Assembly (NCBI GenBank): GCA_011049175.1
Contig: DSCJ01000128.1
Span: 1 to 50,585, forward strand
Direction: 5' to 3'
DNA from: Bacteroidota bacterium
GTDB taxonomy: Bacteria > Bacteroidota > Bacteroidia > Bacteroidales > VadinHA17
Length of the DNA: 50,585 nt
Shown here piece after piece: positions 23,465 through 31,471 of this stretch. The position numbers were made by a program, and so were the translations under genes. Numbering within the stretch: the stretch's first letter is position 1; each line of letters starts with the position of its first letter. A model generated the notes under the pieces. That model made no database searches. It was given only the letters and a program-made list of their open reading frames with translations, and had not been told where the DNA came from.

Positions 23465-24627
23465 TGAAGCCGGCGCACAGAATATTCAATGTGGTAGGTG
23501 CACGCCCGCAGATCATCAAATCGGCTGCCCTCAGCAGGGCGCTGAGGGAACATTACGGAGGATTGATGGAAGAGGTAATGGTGCATTCGGGCCAGCACTA
23601 TGACAAGAAGATGTCGGACGTATTCTTTGATGAAATGGGCATTCCCCGGCCCGACCACCATTTGCATGTGGGATCGGGAACACACGGCCGGCAAACCGGT
23701 GAGATGATGCGGGGAATGGAAGACCTGATCCTATCGGAAAATCCCCGGCTGGTGCTGGTGTACGGAGATACAAATACCACCCTGGCGACAGCCCTGGCTT
23801 CTGCCAAGCTGAAAGTGCCCGTGGCCCACGTTGAGGCCGGCCTGCGCTCATACAACAAATCCATGCCGGAAGAGATCAACAGGGTGTTATGTGACCATGT
23901 ATCCACCCTGCTGTTTACCCCTACACGCCAGGCCGAGATCAATCTGGCCCGCGAAGGGATTGTTCACAGCGGGGAAGAACCTTTTGATATGGACCATCCG
24001 GCGGTAGTGCATACAGGCGATGTGATGTTTGACAATGCCCTGTATTACGGAAGAGAGGGAAAGGGCAATTCCCGGGTGATCGACAGGCTGGATATCAGAG
24101 ACAAACCTTATGTGCTGGTTACCCTGCACCGGGATATGAACACGGATGATCCGGGCCGGTTGCAGGCTATCATGGGAACACTGTTGAAACTTGCCGAAGA
24201 TGAAAAGATCACGGTGGTAATTCCCCTGCATCCCCGGACACGAAAAATGATGGCCGAGTTCAGGATGGGAAAGAGCATGGACAGCAGTCAGTGGTTCAGG
24301 ATCACCGATCCGGTGTCATACCTCGAGATGATCGCTCTGGAAAAAAATGCCCGTCTGATTATGACCGATTCGGGCGGAGTGCAGAAGGAAGCTCATTTTT
24401 TCAGAAAAGCATGCATTGTGTTCAGAAAAGAAACCGAATGGGTGGAACTGGTGAGCCACGGTACGGCACGCCTGGTGGATGCCTCGCCTGAAAAGATCAG
24501 GGAAGCATGGGAGCTGTTCAGGAATCAGAAAAACCTTGATTTTCCACCCTTCTACGGGGAAGGAAATGCCGCATCCCTCATTGCAGGTACTATTCTGCGA
24601 TTTCTTGAAAGGGAAAAAAGTACGTGA
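23464..24627 (+). CDS. wecB: UDP-N-acetylglucosamine 2-epimerase (non-hydrolysing)
   Basis: 387 residues. The family signature is clear: NVVGARPQIIKSAAL, VMVHSGQHYDKKMSDVFF, VLVYGDTNTTLATALAS, VPVAHVEAGLRSYNKSMPEEINR, and LIMTDSGGVQKEAHFF near the C-terminus. It interconverts UDP-GlcNAc and UDP-ManNAc for surface polysaccharide synthesis in the cytosol. It overlaps rny by one base and the sugar transferase by four, so it is embedded in one transcript with both. The name wecB follows family usage; the product of this pathway in this organism is not visible. Confidence 0.88.
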   Translation: MKPAHRIFNVVGARPQIIKSAALSRALREHYGGLMEEVMVHSGQHYDKKMSDVFFDEMGIPRPDHHLHVGSGTHGRQTGEMMRGMEDLILSENPRLVLVYGDTNTTLATALASAKLKVPVAHVEAGLRSYNKSMPEEINRVLCDHVSTLLFTPTRQAEINLAREGIVHSGEEPFDMDHPAVVHTGDVMFDNALYYGREGKGNSRVIDRLDIRDKPYVLVTLHRDMNTDDPGRLQAIMGTLLKLAEDEKITVVIPLHPRTRKMMAEFRMGKSMDSSQWFRITDPVSYLEMIALEKNARLIMTDSGGVQKEAHFFRKACIVFRKETEWVELVSHGTARLVDASPEKIREAWELFRNQKNLDFPPFYGEGNAASLIAGTILRFLEREKST

Positions 24628-25274
24628 GTGAATTGATCCACATGGAGGATCCCTTCAGGGGAAAAAAAGTTTATTTGTTTCTGAAACGACTTTTCGATAT
24701 CGTTTTCAGTGCGCTGGCCCTTGTGATCCTTTCTCCTTTTCTGGCTCTGACGGCTCTGTGGATCTACACCGACAGCCGGGGCCCCGTTTTTTTTCTGCAG
24801 GAAAGAATGGGCCGGAACGGAAAACCTTTCCGTATGGTGAAATTCCGCACCATGAAAAGAAATGCTCATGCCGCGGGACTGATCACCATCGGGAACCGGG
24901 ATGACAGGATTACCCGGGCCGGATACTACCTCAGGAAACATAAGCTGGACGAATGGCCGCAGTTATGGAATATTTTGAAAGGGGATATGAGTTTCGTGGG
25001 CCCGAGGCCGGAAGTACCCACCTATATCATAACCCTGCCTTCCAGCCTGAAGGAATTCCTTCTGATCAGGCCGGGACTGACCAGTTATGCTACCATTGCC
25101 TTTGTGAACGTGAACGAACAACTGGCCCGGGAGAAGTATCCCGAAAAGGTCTACCGCGAAGAGATCATGCCCCGTAAGGCGGAACTTAACCTGAAGTATA
25201 TGCGTGAAATGAGTATTACAACCGACTTCAGGATCATACTACAAACCGCCCGGCTGCTTTTTCAGCGTTTCTGA
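24624..25274 (+). CDS. Bacterial sugar transferase (undecaprenyl-phosphate sugar phosphotransferase type)
   Basis: 216 residues. It starts at the GTG (24624-24626) that overlaps the wecB stop; an ATG at 24642 is the alternative. An N-terminal membrane hairpin (LFDIVFSALALVILSPFLALTALWI) precedes the catalytic core: FFLQERMGRNGKPFRMVKFRTMK, LDEWPQLWNILKGDMSFVGPRPE and LLIRPGLTSYATI. Such enzymes move a sugar phosphate from a nucleotide sugar to the lipid carrier at the inner leaflet, starting capsule, O-antigen or exopolysaccharide repeats. With wecB it suggests a polysaccharide function, but no glycosyltransferase cluster follows. Its 3' end overlaps the convergent SirB1-like gene by 36 bases. 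Confidence 0.88.
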   Translation: MSELIHMEDPFRGKKVYLFLKRLFDIVFSALALVILSPFLALTALWIYTDSRGPVFFLQERMGRNGKPFRMVKFRTMKRNAHAAGLITIGNRDDRITRAGYYLRKHKLDEWPQLWNILKGDMSFVGPRPEVPTYIITLPSSLKEFLLIRPGLTSYATIAFVNVNEQLAREKYPEKVYREEIMPRKAELNLKYMREMSITTDFRIILQTARLLFQRF

Positions 25275-26126
25275 CAGTTTTTCCAGTTCACGGGCCTTCT
25301 CCCGGTTTTCCGTTTTCTGGTATGAAAAAATAAGATTGTTCAGCAGCCGGTCAATAATCTGGTTATTGGAACAGGGAGTAAAAAATTCTTTTCTGGCATC
25401 CAGCCCCTGCTGTTTCAGGAACAGGTCCAGTTCGGCCCTTCCCAGTACTGCCCCCCGGTTATAGGGATTGATGTAAAACAGGATGTGATCGTCCAGGTCG
25501 GGATCGTAGGTTTCTTTCGACCGGTATTCATCGCGGTAGGCAACAATGAAATTTTTTGGCAGATTTACTCCCAGGACCGGAATATTTACTTCCGCAGCTA
25601 CCAGGGAGTAAACTACTGATAGGGAAATGGGGTTCCCTTTCTTCGATTCCAGCACTGCATTAATGTAATTATTCCGGGGAGAATAAAAATGAGCATGGTT
25701 GGCTGAAAACCGGTGAACTTCAAACAGAATATGGTTGAGTATTCGTATTTTTTCCAGGGCTGTCAGGTTTTCCTGCAATTCCAGCCACAGATCCCTGGCA
25801 ATGTTTCTGATTTCCCGGCTGATATCTTCCAGCCTCAGGTCCGGGTACTGATAGCGTGCCAGCCAGAATACGCCCTCCAGTAAATCGTTGCCGGGGTTAT
25901 GATACCATTCAGTCAGCCTCAGGGTAACCTCGCGGAGCTGGATCTGATGGATGAGAACTTCTATGCGGTCCTGAAACAGTTCGTCGGGGCTGTTCTCCCA
26001 GGCTTCTTCCAGGTAGGGAACCACTGATGTGGCGCTTGCACGGAGGTTTTCAGCCACCATCTCGAAAACCTGATCGTCGGGATCGTCAAGCAGCTGTATC
26101 AGAGCCCTTATTTCCTGGGGTTTCAT
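25239..26126 (-). CDS. SirB1-like transglutaminase-core protein
   Basis: 295 residues, cytosolic. The N-terminal part is helical (RALIQLLDDPDDQVFEMVAENL, resembling a HEAT-like repeat). The centre has the Transglut_core2/SirB1 segment FYSPRNNYINAVLESKKGNPISLSVVYSLVAAE, then GVNLPKNFIVAY and IDPYNRG-like INPYNRGAVL. No catalytic Cys is seen at the expected site (the segment has SLSVVYS), as in SirB1 proteins, so enzyme activity is doubtful. It overlaps the upstream nucleoside phosphorylase gene by four bases (ATGA), so they are translationally coupled. Confidence 0.78.
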   Translation of the reverse strand: MKPQEIRALIQLLDDPDDQVFEMVAENLRASATSVVPYLEEAWENSPDELFQDRIEVLIHQIQLREVTLRLTEWYHNPGNDLLEGVFWLARYQYPDLRLEDISREIRNIARDLWLELQENLTALEKIRILNHILFEVHRFSANHAHFYSPRNNYINAVLESKKGNPISLSVVYSLVAAEVNIPVLGVNLPKNFIVAYRDEYRSKETYDPDLDDHILFYINPYNRGAVLGRAELDLFLKQQGLDARKEFFTPCSNNQIIDRLLNNLIFSYQKTENREKARELEKLSETLKKQPGGL

Positions 26127-27004
26127 GGGGTAAAATGATTATTAAGCTGATTCAGAGTATGTTCGATCATCCGGTCCACAACGGGCTTGTAATCGTTGAG
26201 GAATTCTCCGGTCATCCGGTTGGCAATGATAGCGCAAATGGAAGCGGCCCGGTGATCCATCAGCAAGGAAAGACCGAATATGGCCGAGGTTTCCATCTCA
26301 AAATTGACGATCCTCTGTTTCCGGTACCGGTAAGCGGCCAAACTCTCCAGTATATGCTCCCGTGCAACGGGGATCCTGACCGATCTTCCCTGGGGTCCGT
26401 AAAACCCGTTGGCAGAGATCGTGATTCCGGCAGCACTGTTGCTGCCCTTCAGCATGGAAAACAATTCCTCATCGGCCGGTACCAGATAGGGTTTCGCCAG
26501 TTCAGGAGGCCAGCCAACATGGCTGATGAATGGCCCGGGAAAATCTTTCCGCATGATCTTTTTCCCGCCTTTGTAGTAGTACAGCAATCCGTCGGTACCG
26601 ATGGCGTGTGATGAAACCACAAAGGTGCCAGGGGGAAGGTCTTCCTGGATGCTTCCGGAGGTGCCTATCCGTATCAGGATGAGTTGTTGCGGTTCTTCGT
26701 AAAAACTCCGGTTTTTCTGGTCATAATTTGCCAGCAGATCCAGTTCATTCAGAACAATGTCGATGTTGTCGGTCCCGATGCCGGTGGAAAGGGTGGTGAT
26801 TTTCAATTGCCTGTAGGTGCCGGTAAAGGAATGGAACTCCCGGTTTTTTCTTTCAATATCCACCGAGTCCATGAATTTTTTTATCTGATCAACCCGTCCG
26901 GGGTCGCCTACAAGCAGGACAATCCGGGAAATTTCGCCGGGTTTTCGTCCGATATGGAACACGCTTCCGTCGGGTTGAAATATGATCTGGGTTCTGTCGG
27001 CCAT
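26123..27004 (-). CDS. Nucleoside phosphorylase (uridine phosphorylase-like)
   Basis: 293 residues of the PNP/UDP phosphorylase family. The phosphate-binding start is ISRIVLLVGDPGRVDQIKKF; then come TLSTGIGTDNIDIVLNEL, LIRIGTSGSIQEDLPPGTFVVS, and the ribose/base site VNFEMETSAIFGLSLLMDHRA, with the Met-Glu pair typical of hexameric enzymes. It cleaves a nucleoside with phosphate, releasing base and ribose 1-phosphate, in the cytosol; pyrimidine preference is likely but not certain. It is first of a coupled pair with the SirB1-like gene, and divergent from the SPFH gene. Confidence 0.85.
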   Translation of the reverse strand: MADRTQIIFQPDGSVFHIGRKPGEISRIVLLVGDPGRVDQIKKFMDSVDIERKNREFHSFTGTYRQLKITTLSTGIGTDNIDIVLNELDLLANYDQKNRSFYEEPQQLILIRIGTSGSIQEDLPPGTFVVSSHAIGTDGLLYYYKGGKKIMRKDFPGPFISHVGWPPELAKPYLVPADEELFSMLKGSNSAAGITISANGFYGPQGRSVRIPVAREHILESLAAYRYRKQRIVNFEMETSAIFGLSLLMDHRAASICAIIANRMTGEFLNDYKPVVDRMIEHTLNQLNNHFTP

Positions 27005-27080
27005 TTTTCTTTCAAAATTACATATTATCCCCGATATGTTCGATACCCTGCAGGTCGTGCACCGAACATTTCAACTATTC

Positions 27081-27111
27081 TTGCGATTATTCTATCAATG
27101 GCGTATCTTCA
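27081..27111 (+). promoter_or_regulatory. Possible promoter of the SPFH gene
   Basis: TTG (27081-27083), a 20-base spacer and TATCTTCA (27104-27111) give a partial fit to the Bacteroidota consensus (-7 box 6 of 8). It lies 20 bases before the ATG at 27132. Confidence 0.35.
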
Positions 27112-27131
27112 CAGGATTAAAATAAGAAATT

Positions 27132-27944
27132 ATGAAAAGCTCAAAAAGTATCATTATCGCACTGATTGTTGTGGTCCTGTTACTGGTTGTTTTCGGAAGC
27201 AGGATCTTTTATGTGATCAAACCCGGTGAAAGGGCCGTGGTTTTTAAAACCATTTCCGGAGAACTGGAAAGGGACCATGTACTCGGGACGGGACTGAAAA
27301 TGATCGCTCCCTGGAACCAGCTGTACCGCTACAATGTCAGGGAGCAGCAACAGGAAGAGACCATGGATGTGCTGGATAAGAACGGTTTGTCTATCAAGAT
27401 GGATGTAACCGTCAGGTTTAATCCTGTATACACGCGGATAGGATATCTTCATGAAATATTCGGCGAAAATTTTGTAAGGTCGCTGGTGATCCCCGAAGTT
27501 CGGTCATCGGTAAGGAAAGTAACCGGTCGCTATACTGCCGAGGAGATCTATTCCACCAAGAGAAGCGAAGTGGAAAATGCCATCATTACCGAAACAGGGA
27601 AAGTTCTGCAGGATAACAATATCCAGATGACGGCGCTGCTGATCCGGTCGATCATTCTGCCCGACGATATCAAGAAAGCCATTGAAACCAAACTGACCCG
27701 TGAACAGGAAGCCCTGGCCATGACCTATGTTAATCAACGGGAACAGCTTGAAGCCGAAAGGAAGGAGATAGAGGCCAACGGGATTGCAAATTATAACCGG
27801 ATTGTGAATGTTTCACTTACCGACAGGATACTGAAGCAGAAAGGCATTGATGCCACCCTTGAGCTTGCTCAGTCACCCAATGCCAAAGTAGTGGTTATTG
27901 GCAGTACGGCAGATGGATTGCCCCTCATTCTGGGAAACAATTAA
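27132..27944 (+). CDS. SPFH/prohibitin-family membrane protein (HflC-like)
   Basis: 270 residues. One N-terminal membrane helix (IIIALIVVVLLLVVFG) is followed by an SPFH/band-7 domain: FYVIKPGERAVVF, GTGLKMIAPWNQLYRYNVR, LSIKMDVTVRFNP, and a helical C-terminal stretch REQEALAMTYVNQREQLEAERKEIEANG typical of prohibitins. These proteins form ring or cage assemblies in the inner membrane that regulate FtsH-type proteases or membrane domains. No hflK partner is adjacent, so a stand-alone prohibitin is more likely than a HflKC pair. A short gap of 44 bases leads to the DUF4293 gene. Confidence 0.87.
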   Translation: MKSSKSIIIALIVVVLLLVVFGSRIFYVIKPGERAVVFKTISGELERDHVLGTGLKMIAPWNQLYRYNVREQQQEETMDVLDKNGLSIKMDVTVRFNPVYTRIGYLHEIFGENFVRSLVIPEVRSSVRKVTGRYTAEEIYSTKRSEVENAIITETGKVLQDNNIQMTALLIRSIILPDDIKKAIETKLTREQEALAMTYVNQREQLEAERKEIEANGIANYNRIVNVSLTDRILKQKGIDATLELAQSPNAKVVVIGSTADGLPLILGNN

Positions 27945-27988
27945 ACGGAGCTAACGGTTTTGGTTAACCTGCTAAGATAGAGTGTACG

Positions 27989-28444
27989 ATGATACAAAGA
28001 ATCCAGACTCTCTTTCTGCTGCTGGCGGCGGCGTTGATTATTTCCATGTTCAATTTTCCCCTGGCCTATTTTATGACCGAATCAGGAGAGGTCCATGTAT
28101 TGAAAATAACGGGGATATTCAGCTGGGACGGAACACAGCAGATGAACACACTGCCTCTCCTGATCCTGTTCGGTTTGTCGGGAACTTTGCTTCTGGTGGA
28201 TATTTTTCTTTACAAAAGAAGAGTATTGCAGATGCGGGTGGCGGTTTATGTGATACTGATCCTGCTGGGCGGTACCGGGTTGATGGCTTACTATATCTGG
28301 CTGGGGCAAAAGGAACTGCAGGCAGACTGGACGTTGAAGGTAGCTTTTGTGTTTCCGGTGGTTTCGGCTGTCCTAACCTTCCTGGCATTCCGGAATATCA
28401 GGAAGGATGAAGCCCTGGTCAGGGCGTATGAAAGAATACGTTAA
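27989..28444 (+). CDS. DUF4293-family membrane protein
   Basis: 151 residues with four predicted membrane helices: LFLLLAAALIISMFNF, LPLLILFGLSGTLLLVDIFLY, VAVYVILILLGGTGLMAYYIW and VAFVFPVVSAVLTFLAF. The N-terminus MIQRIQTLFLL and the overall build fit DUF4293, a family found in Bacteroidota and without known function. It lies downstream of the SPFH gene on the same strand and may share its transcript. The 3' end is only four bases from the convergent pyrI stop. Confidence 0.8.
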   Translation: MIQRIQTLFLLLAAALIISMFNFPLAYFMTESGEVHVLKITGIFSWDGTQQMNTLPLLILFGLSGTLLLVDIFLYKRRVLQMRVAVYVILILLGGTGLMAYYIWLGQKELQADWTLKVAFVFPVVSAVLTFLAFRNIRKDEALVRAYERIR

Positions 28445-28448
28445 CAGT

Positions 28449-28913
28449 TTACAGGATTTCCAGGTGTTCCTGATCGGTAATCTTTTCGCAGTAATGACAC
28501 CTCAGTGAGATCCGGGGTTTGGAAATAACCCTGAAACGGGTTATCACGCTGTCGTTATTGGTGATGCACTTCGGGTTCATGCACCGGGCAATGCCGATGA
28601 TCTCATCGGGCACCTCCACCTGACGTTTGTCAACCACCTCATAATCCCGGATGATATTCAGCTTGGCTGTTGGAGCGATCAGTGCTATCTTGTTGATCTC
28701 GGTTTCTTTGAAAAATTTGTCGGCGATCTTAATGATCGCTTTCCGGCCCAGCTTTTTGCTTTCCAGGTTTGTGCCGAAGGTGATCTGATTGGGAATGCTG
28801 TCCAGCCCAAGTATGGAGATCACATTGAACAGCTTTTCCGCCGGGATGTGATCGATCACGGTGCCGTCTTTTATGGCACTAACGCTTAAGTGTTTCCGGT
28901 CTTTTTTCATCAT
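28449..28913 (-). CDS. pyrI: Aspartate carbamoyltransferase regulatory chain
   Basis: 154 residues, normal for PyrI. The N-terminal nucleotide-binding domain includes DGTVIDHIPAEKLFNVISIL. The C-terminal zinc domain has all four ligands: Cys111 and Cys116 in CMNPKC, Cys139 and Cys142 in CHYC. PyrI binds CTP/ATP and gives allosteric control to the catalytic trimers. It follows pyrB by four bases on the same strand. Its presence implies a PyrB6-PyrI6 type enzyme, with pyrimidine feedback. Confidence 0.95.
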   Translation of the reverse strand: MMKKDRKHLSVSAIKDGTVIDHIPAEKLFNVISILGLDSIPNQITFGTNLESKKLGRKAIIKIADKFFKETEINKIALIAPTAKLNIIRDYEVVDKRQVEVPDEIIGIARCMNPKCITNNDSVITRFRVISKPRISLRCHYCEKITDQEHLEIL

Positions 28914-28917
28914 GTGG

Positions 28918-29835
28918 TTACTTTTGGTCCAGTCCCAGAATGGAACAGATAATGGCCTGCCGTGTGAAAACTCCGTTCAGTGCCTGGGTAAAATAGTAGG
29001 CTTTCATGTTATCATCCACATCTTCGGTTATTTCATTTACCCTGGGCAAGGGATGCAGGATCTTCATGTTGGGTTTGGTTTGTTCGAGCATGTTGCTGCG
29101 AAGGACATATACATTCTTTACCTTTTCATAATCCATTGGATCAGAAAATCTTTCCTTCTGCACACGGGTCATGTATACAATGTCTGCCTCCGGGAGGATA
29201 TTGGTGAAGTCTTTGTGTTCATAATACTTCAGCCCCAGATTTTCCAGATGCATCTTGTATTCTCCGGGCATTTTCAGTTCGTCGGGGGATACGAAATGAA
29301 AGGTGGTGTTGAATTCCGACATTGCCTGAAGAAGGCTGTGAACCGTTCTTCCGTATTTCAGGTCGCCTACCATGATCACCACCAGGTTGTCAAGGGTTTT
29401 CTGTGTTTTTCTGATGGAATACAGGTCAAGCAGGGTCTGGGTGGGATGCTGGTTAGCGCCGTCGCCTGCATTGATCACCGGTACTCCCGATACCTCGCTG
29501 GCGTAGCGGGCGCTTCCTTCAATGGGATGACGCATCACAATGAGGTCGCAATAATTGCTTACCGTTTTGATGGTGTCTTTCAGTGATTCTCCTTTTGTCA
29601 CACTGGATGTTCCTGCTTCAGAAAAACCGATAATTCTGCCGCCCAGGCGGTTCACGGCGCTTTCAAAACTCAGCCGGGTGCGGGTGGAAGGTTCGAAAAA
29701 GAGGGTGGCCACTACTTTTCCCTGCATGATGTTGCTGACAGGCCGGGCTTCACACTGTTCGGCAAGGTCAAGAATGGCCAGGTAATCTTCTTTATTGTAG
29801 TCGTTTATGGAGACCAGACTTTTATTCCTGATCAT
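28918..29835 (-). CDS. pyrB: Aspartate carbamoyltransferase catalytic chain
   Basis: 305 residues. The carbamoyl-phosphate loop [13 protein letters not shown], the MRHP motif ([10 protein letters not shown]), [12 protein letters not shown] and HPLPRVNEI are all present, as in active ATCases. It condenses carbamoyl phosphate and aspartate to carbamoyl aspartate, the first committed step of pyrimidine synthesis. The start is the ATG at 29833-29835. It is the first gene of a pyrBI operon. Upstream are an exact -7 box and an overlapping inverted repeat. Confidence 0.96.
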   Translation of the reverse strand: MIRNKSLVSINDYNKEDYLAILDLAEQCEARPVSNIMQGKVVATLFFEPSTRTRLSFESAVNRLGGRIIGFSEAGTSSVTKGESLKDTIKTVSNYCDLIVMRHPIEGSARYASEVSGVPVINAGDGANQHPTQTLLDLYSIRKTQKTLDNLVVIMVGDLKYGRTVHSLLQAMSEFNTTFHFVSPDELKMPGEYKMHLENLGLKYYEHKDFTNILPEADIVYMTRVQKERFSDPMDYEKVKNVYVLRSNMLEQTKPNMKILHPLPRVNEITEDVDDNMKAYYFTQALNGVFTRQAIICSILGLDQK

Positions 29836-29849
29836 GTGACGGATGGTTT

Positions 29850-29875
29850 TTGTTGTGTTTTATACAACAAATATA
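29850..29875 (-). promoter_or_regulatory. pyrBI -7 box with overlapping inverted repeat
   Basis: On the - strand TATATTTG (plus-strand 29868-29875) is an exact -7 match. A 7-base inverted repeat, TTGTTGT (29850-29856) and ACAACAA (29864-29870), overlaps its downstream edge and the expected initiation site. It might be a binding site, or a small hairpin at the start of the leader. No -33 TTTG is seen at the proper spacing. Confidence 0.4.
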
Positions 29876-29955
29876 TGGCAGGACAGCCGTAAAACGATAC
29901 GACTGTTAATATTTATTGAAAACTTCCGGAAGGCCTGGAAAGACTTTTATTGGGG

Positions 29956-30573
29956 CTATTCTGATTGCCTCACCCGAACGCTTTCGGCAGGCAGGCTGTT
30001 CAGCCTTGAAATGCAGGTTTCGCTCTTTTTCCTCTGTACAGAAAAAACAATGCGTCCGCTCCGGTCATAAAACTGATGTTCAATGCGCACCTTTTCCTCA
30101 TCCAGCACCTTCATAACCAGGGAAAGATCCTCGTAACCGAATACTACCTCGAACCGGTCCTCGGCTTCCACCCGCCGGATCGAGGCATTGTCCAGGGCAT
30201 CCCGGGCTGCCAATTTGTAAGCATGCATCAGGCCGCCTACTCCCAGTAACACTCCTCCGAAATACCTCACCACAACTACCAGAATATTTAGCAGGTTGAA
30301 CGATACGATCTGCCTCAGAATGGGCCGGCCTGCCGAATGGCTTGGTTCCCCGTCGTCGTGCATTCCTTCCCGTATTCCACCCTCACCGGCAATGCGGAAT
30401 GCATAGCAATGGTGGCGGGCATCGTGATATTCTTTCCTGAGGCGGTCGACAGTTTCTTTGACTTCCTGCTCATCCTTTACCGGAAAGGCAAAGGAAAGAA
30501 ACTTGCTGCCTTTCTCTTTGTAAAGCCCTGAAGAAGGGGTTGATAAGGTCAGATAACTGTCAGGTTCAGGCAT
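29956..30573 (-). CDS. YigZ/IMPACT-family protein
   Basis: 205 residues. The conserved UPF0029 N-terminal domain has KEKGSKFLSFAFPV, HHCYAFRI, DDGEPSHSAGRPIL and VVVVRYFGGVLLGVGGL. The C-terminal domain (EDRFEVVFGYEDLSLVMKVLDEE) is shorter and EF-G-like. The biochemical role of YigZ is not settled; eukaryotic IMPACT regulates translation control by GCN2. It overlaps the upstream transporter gene by eight bases. Confidence 0.9.
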   Translation of the reverse strand: MPEPDSYLTLSTPSSGLYKEKGSKFLSFAFPVKDEQEVKETVDRLRKEYHDARHHCYAFRIAGEGGIREGMHDDGEPSHSAGRPILRQIVSFNLLNILVVVVRYFGGVLLGVGGLMHAYKLAARDALDNASIRRVEAEDRFEVVFGYEDLSLVMKVLDEEKVRIEHQFYDRSGRIVFSVQRKKSETCISRLNSLPAESVRVRQSE

Positions 30574-31429
30574 AGTAAAGGAATGTGATGGAAAGGCAGG
30601 CCAGAATGAGACCGCTCAGGTTCAGGCGGGTGATCCTTTCCCTGAACAGCAGGATGCCCGAAAGGAAAGTAAGAAGAATGATGCCCAGGTGGTTCATTCC
30701 GAAAATGACCGAACTGTCGAAAGGAGCATGGTTAAGGGCCTGAACGAAAAAAAACAGGGAGGAAAAGTTAAAGATGCCCAGAAGTCCCCCGGCCACAAGG
30801 GTTCTGGTGCGAAACAGGGCTCGGTTCGACCTGAACCTCACTGCGATGGTCAGGGAAGTGGTGATCAGGGAAGTGAAAAACACCAGGGTGGAGAAAACAT
30901 AGGGCTGGTTACCTGTAAGATACTGCTGCTGGGTGAATTTGACCAGGGTATCGGTAAGACCGGTGCCCAGGAACAGAATAAAAGGCAGGAATATCACCAG
31001 TTTTTCCATATGGGGAAGCCGGTTTTTCACGGAAGCTAGCACCAGGGCGGGTAGGGCCAGCGCTATGCCGGCTATTTTGATCCAGCCAAGGGTTTCACGG
31101 TAGAAAACAATAGAGAAACAGATGGGAATGATGACACTGAGCCTGCTGGCAACGGCGGTTACAGTAACGCCCGATTTTCTGGCTGTGAGGCCTATCACAT
31201 AAAACATAACTACAAAAAGGATCCCGATGGTGGCGGCCAGGGGAAGAAATTCGTTGCCCGAAAAATGGACCGGAATATTTTTCCACCTGATCAGTACCCA
31301 TCCCAGAAGCGTGGCGAAAACATAATTCACGGCAATGGCATGAAATGTTCTGATGCCGTATTTATCCAGCCTGTTGAAGACCAGAATGATGCATGAGGAA
31401 GAAAGAATGCTGAGGATCAGGTAATGCAT
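30566..31429 (-). CDS. EamA/DMT-superfamily transporter
   Basis: 287 residues with about ten membrane helices and the two-fold repeat of the drug/metabolite transporter superfamily (VTVTAVASRLSVIIPICFSIVFYRE in the first half, SVIFGMNHLGIILLTFLSGILLFRE in the second; each ends in an FxE). The substrate is unknown; relatives move amino acids, nucleosides or toxic compounds. It is cotranscribed with the YigZ gene (eight-base overlap). The ATG is at 31427-31429, 42 bases after dnaA ends. Confidence 0.88.
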   Translation of the reverse strand: MHYLILSILSSSCIILVFNRLDKYGIRTFHAIAVNYVFATLLGWVLIRWKNIPVHFSGNEFLPLAATIGILFVVMFYVIGLTARKSGVTVTAVASRLSVIIPICFSIVFYRETLGWIKIAGIALALPALVLASVKNRLPHMEKLVIFLPFILFLGTGLTDTLVKFTQQQYLTGNQPYVFSTLVFFTSLITTSLTIAVRFRSNRALFRTRTLVAGGLLGIFNFSSLFFFVQALNHAPFDSSVIFGMNHLGIILLTFLSGILLFRERITRLNLSGLILACLSITFLYYA

Positions 31430-31471
31430 GGGTGATGCAGGATGAATGAGCTGTAAAAATATAAAAGATGT

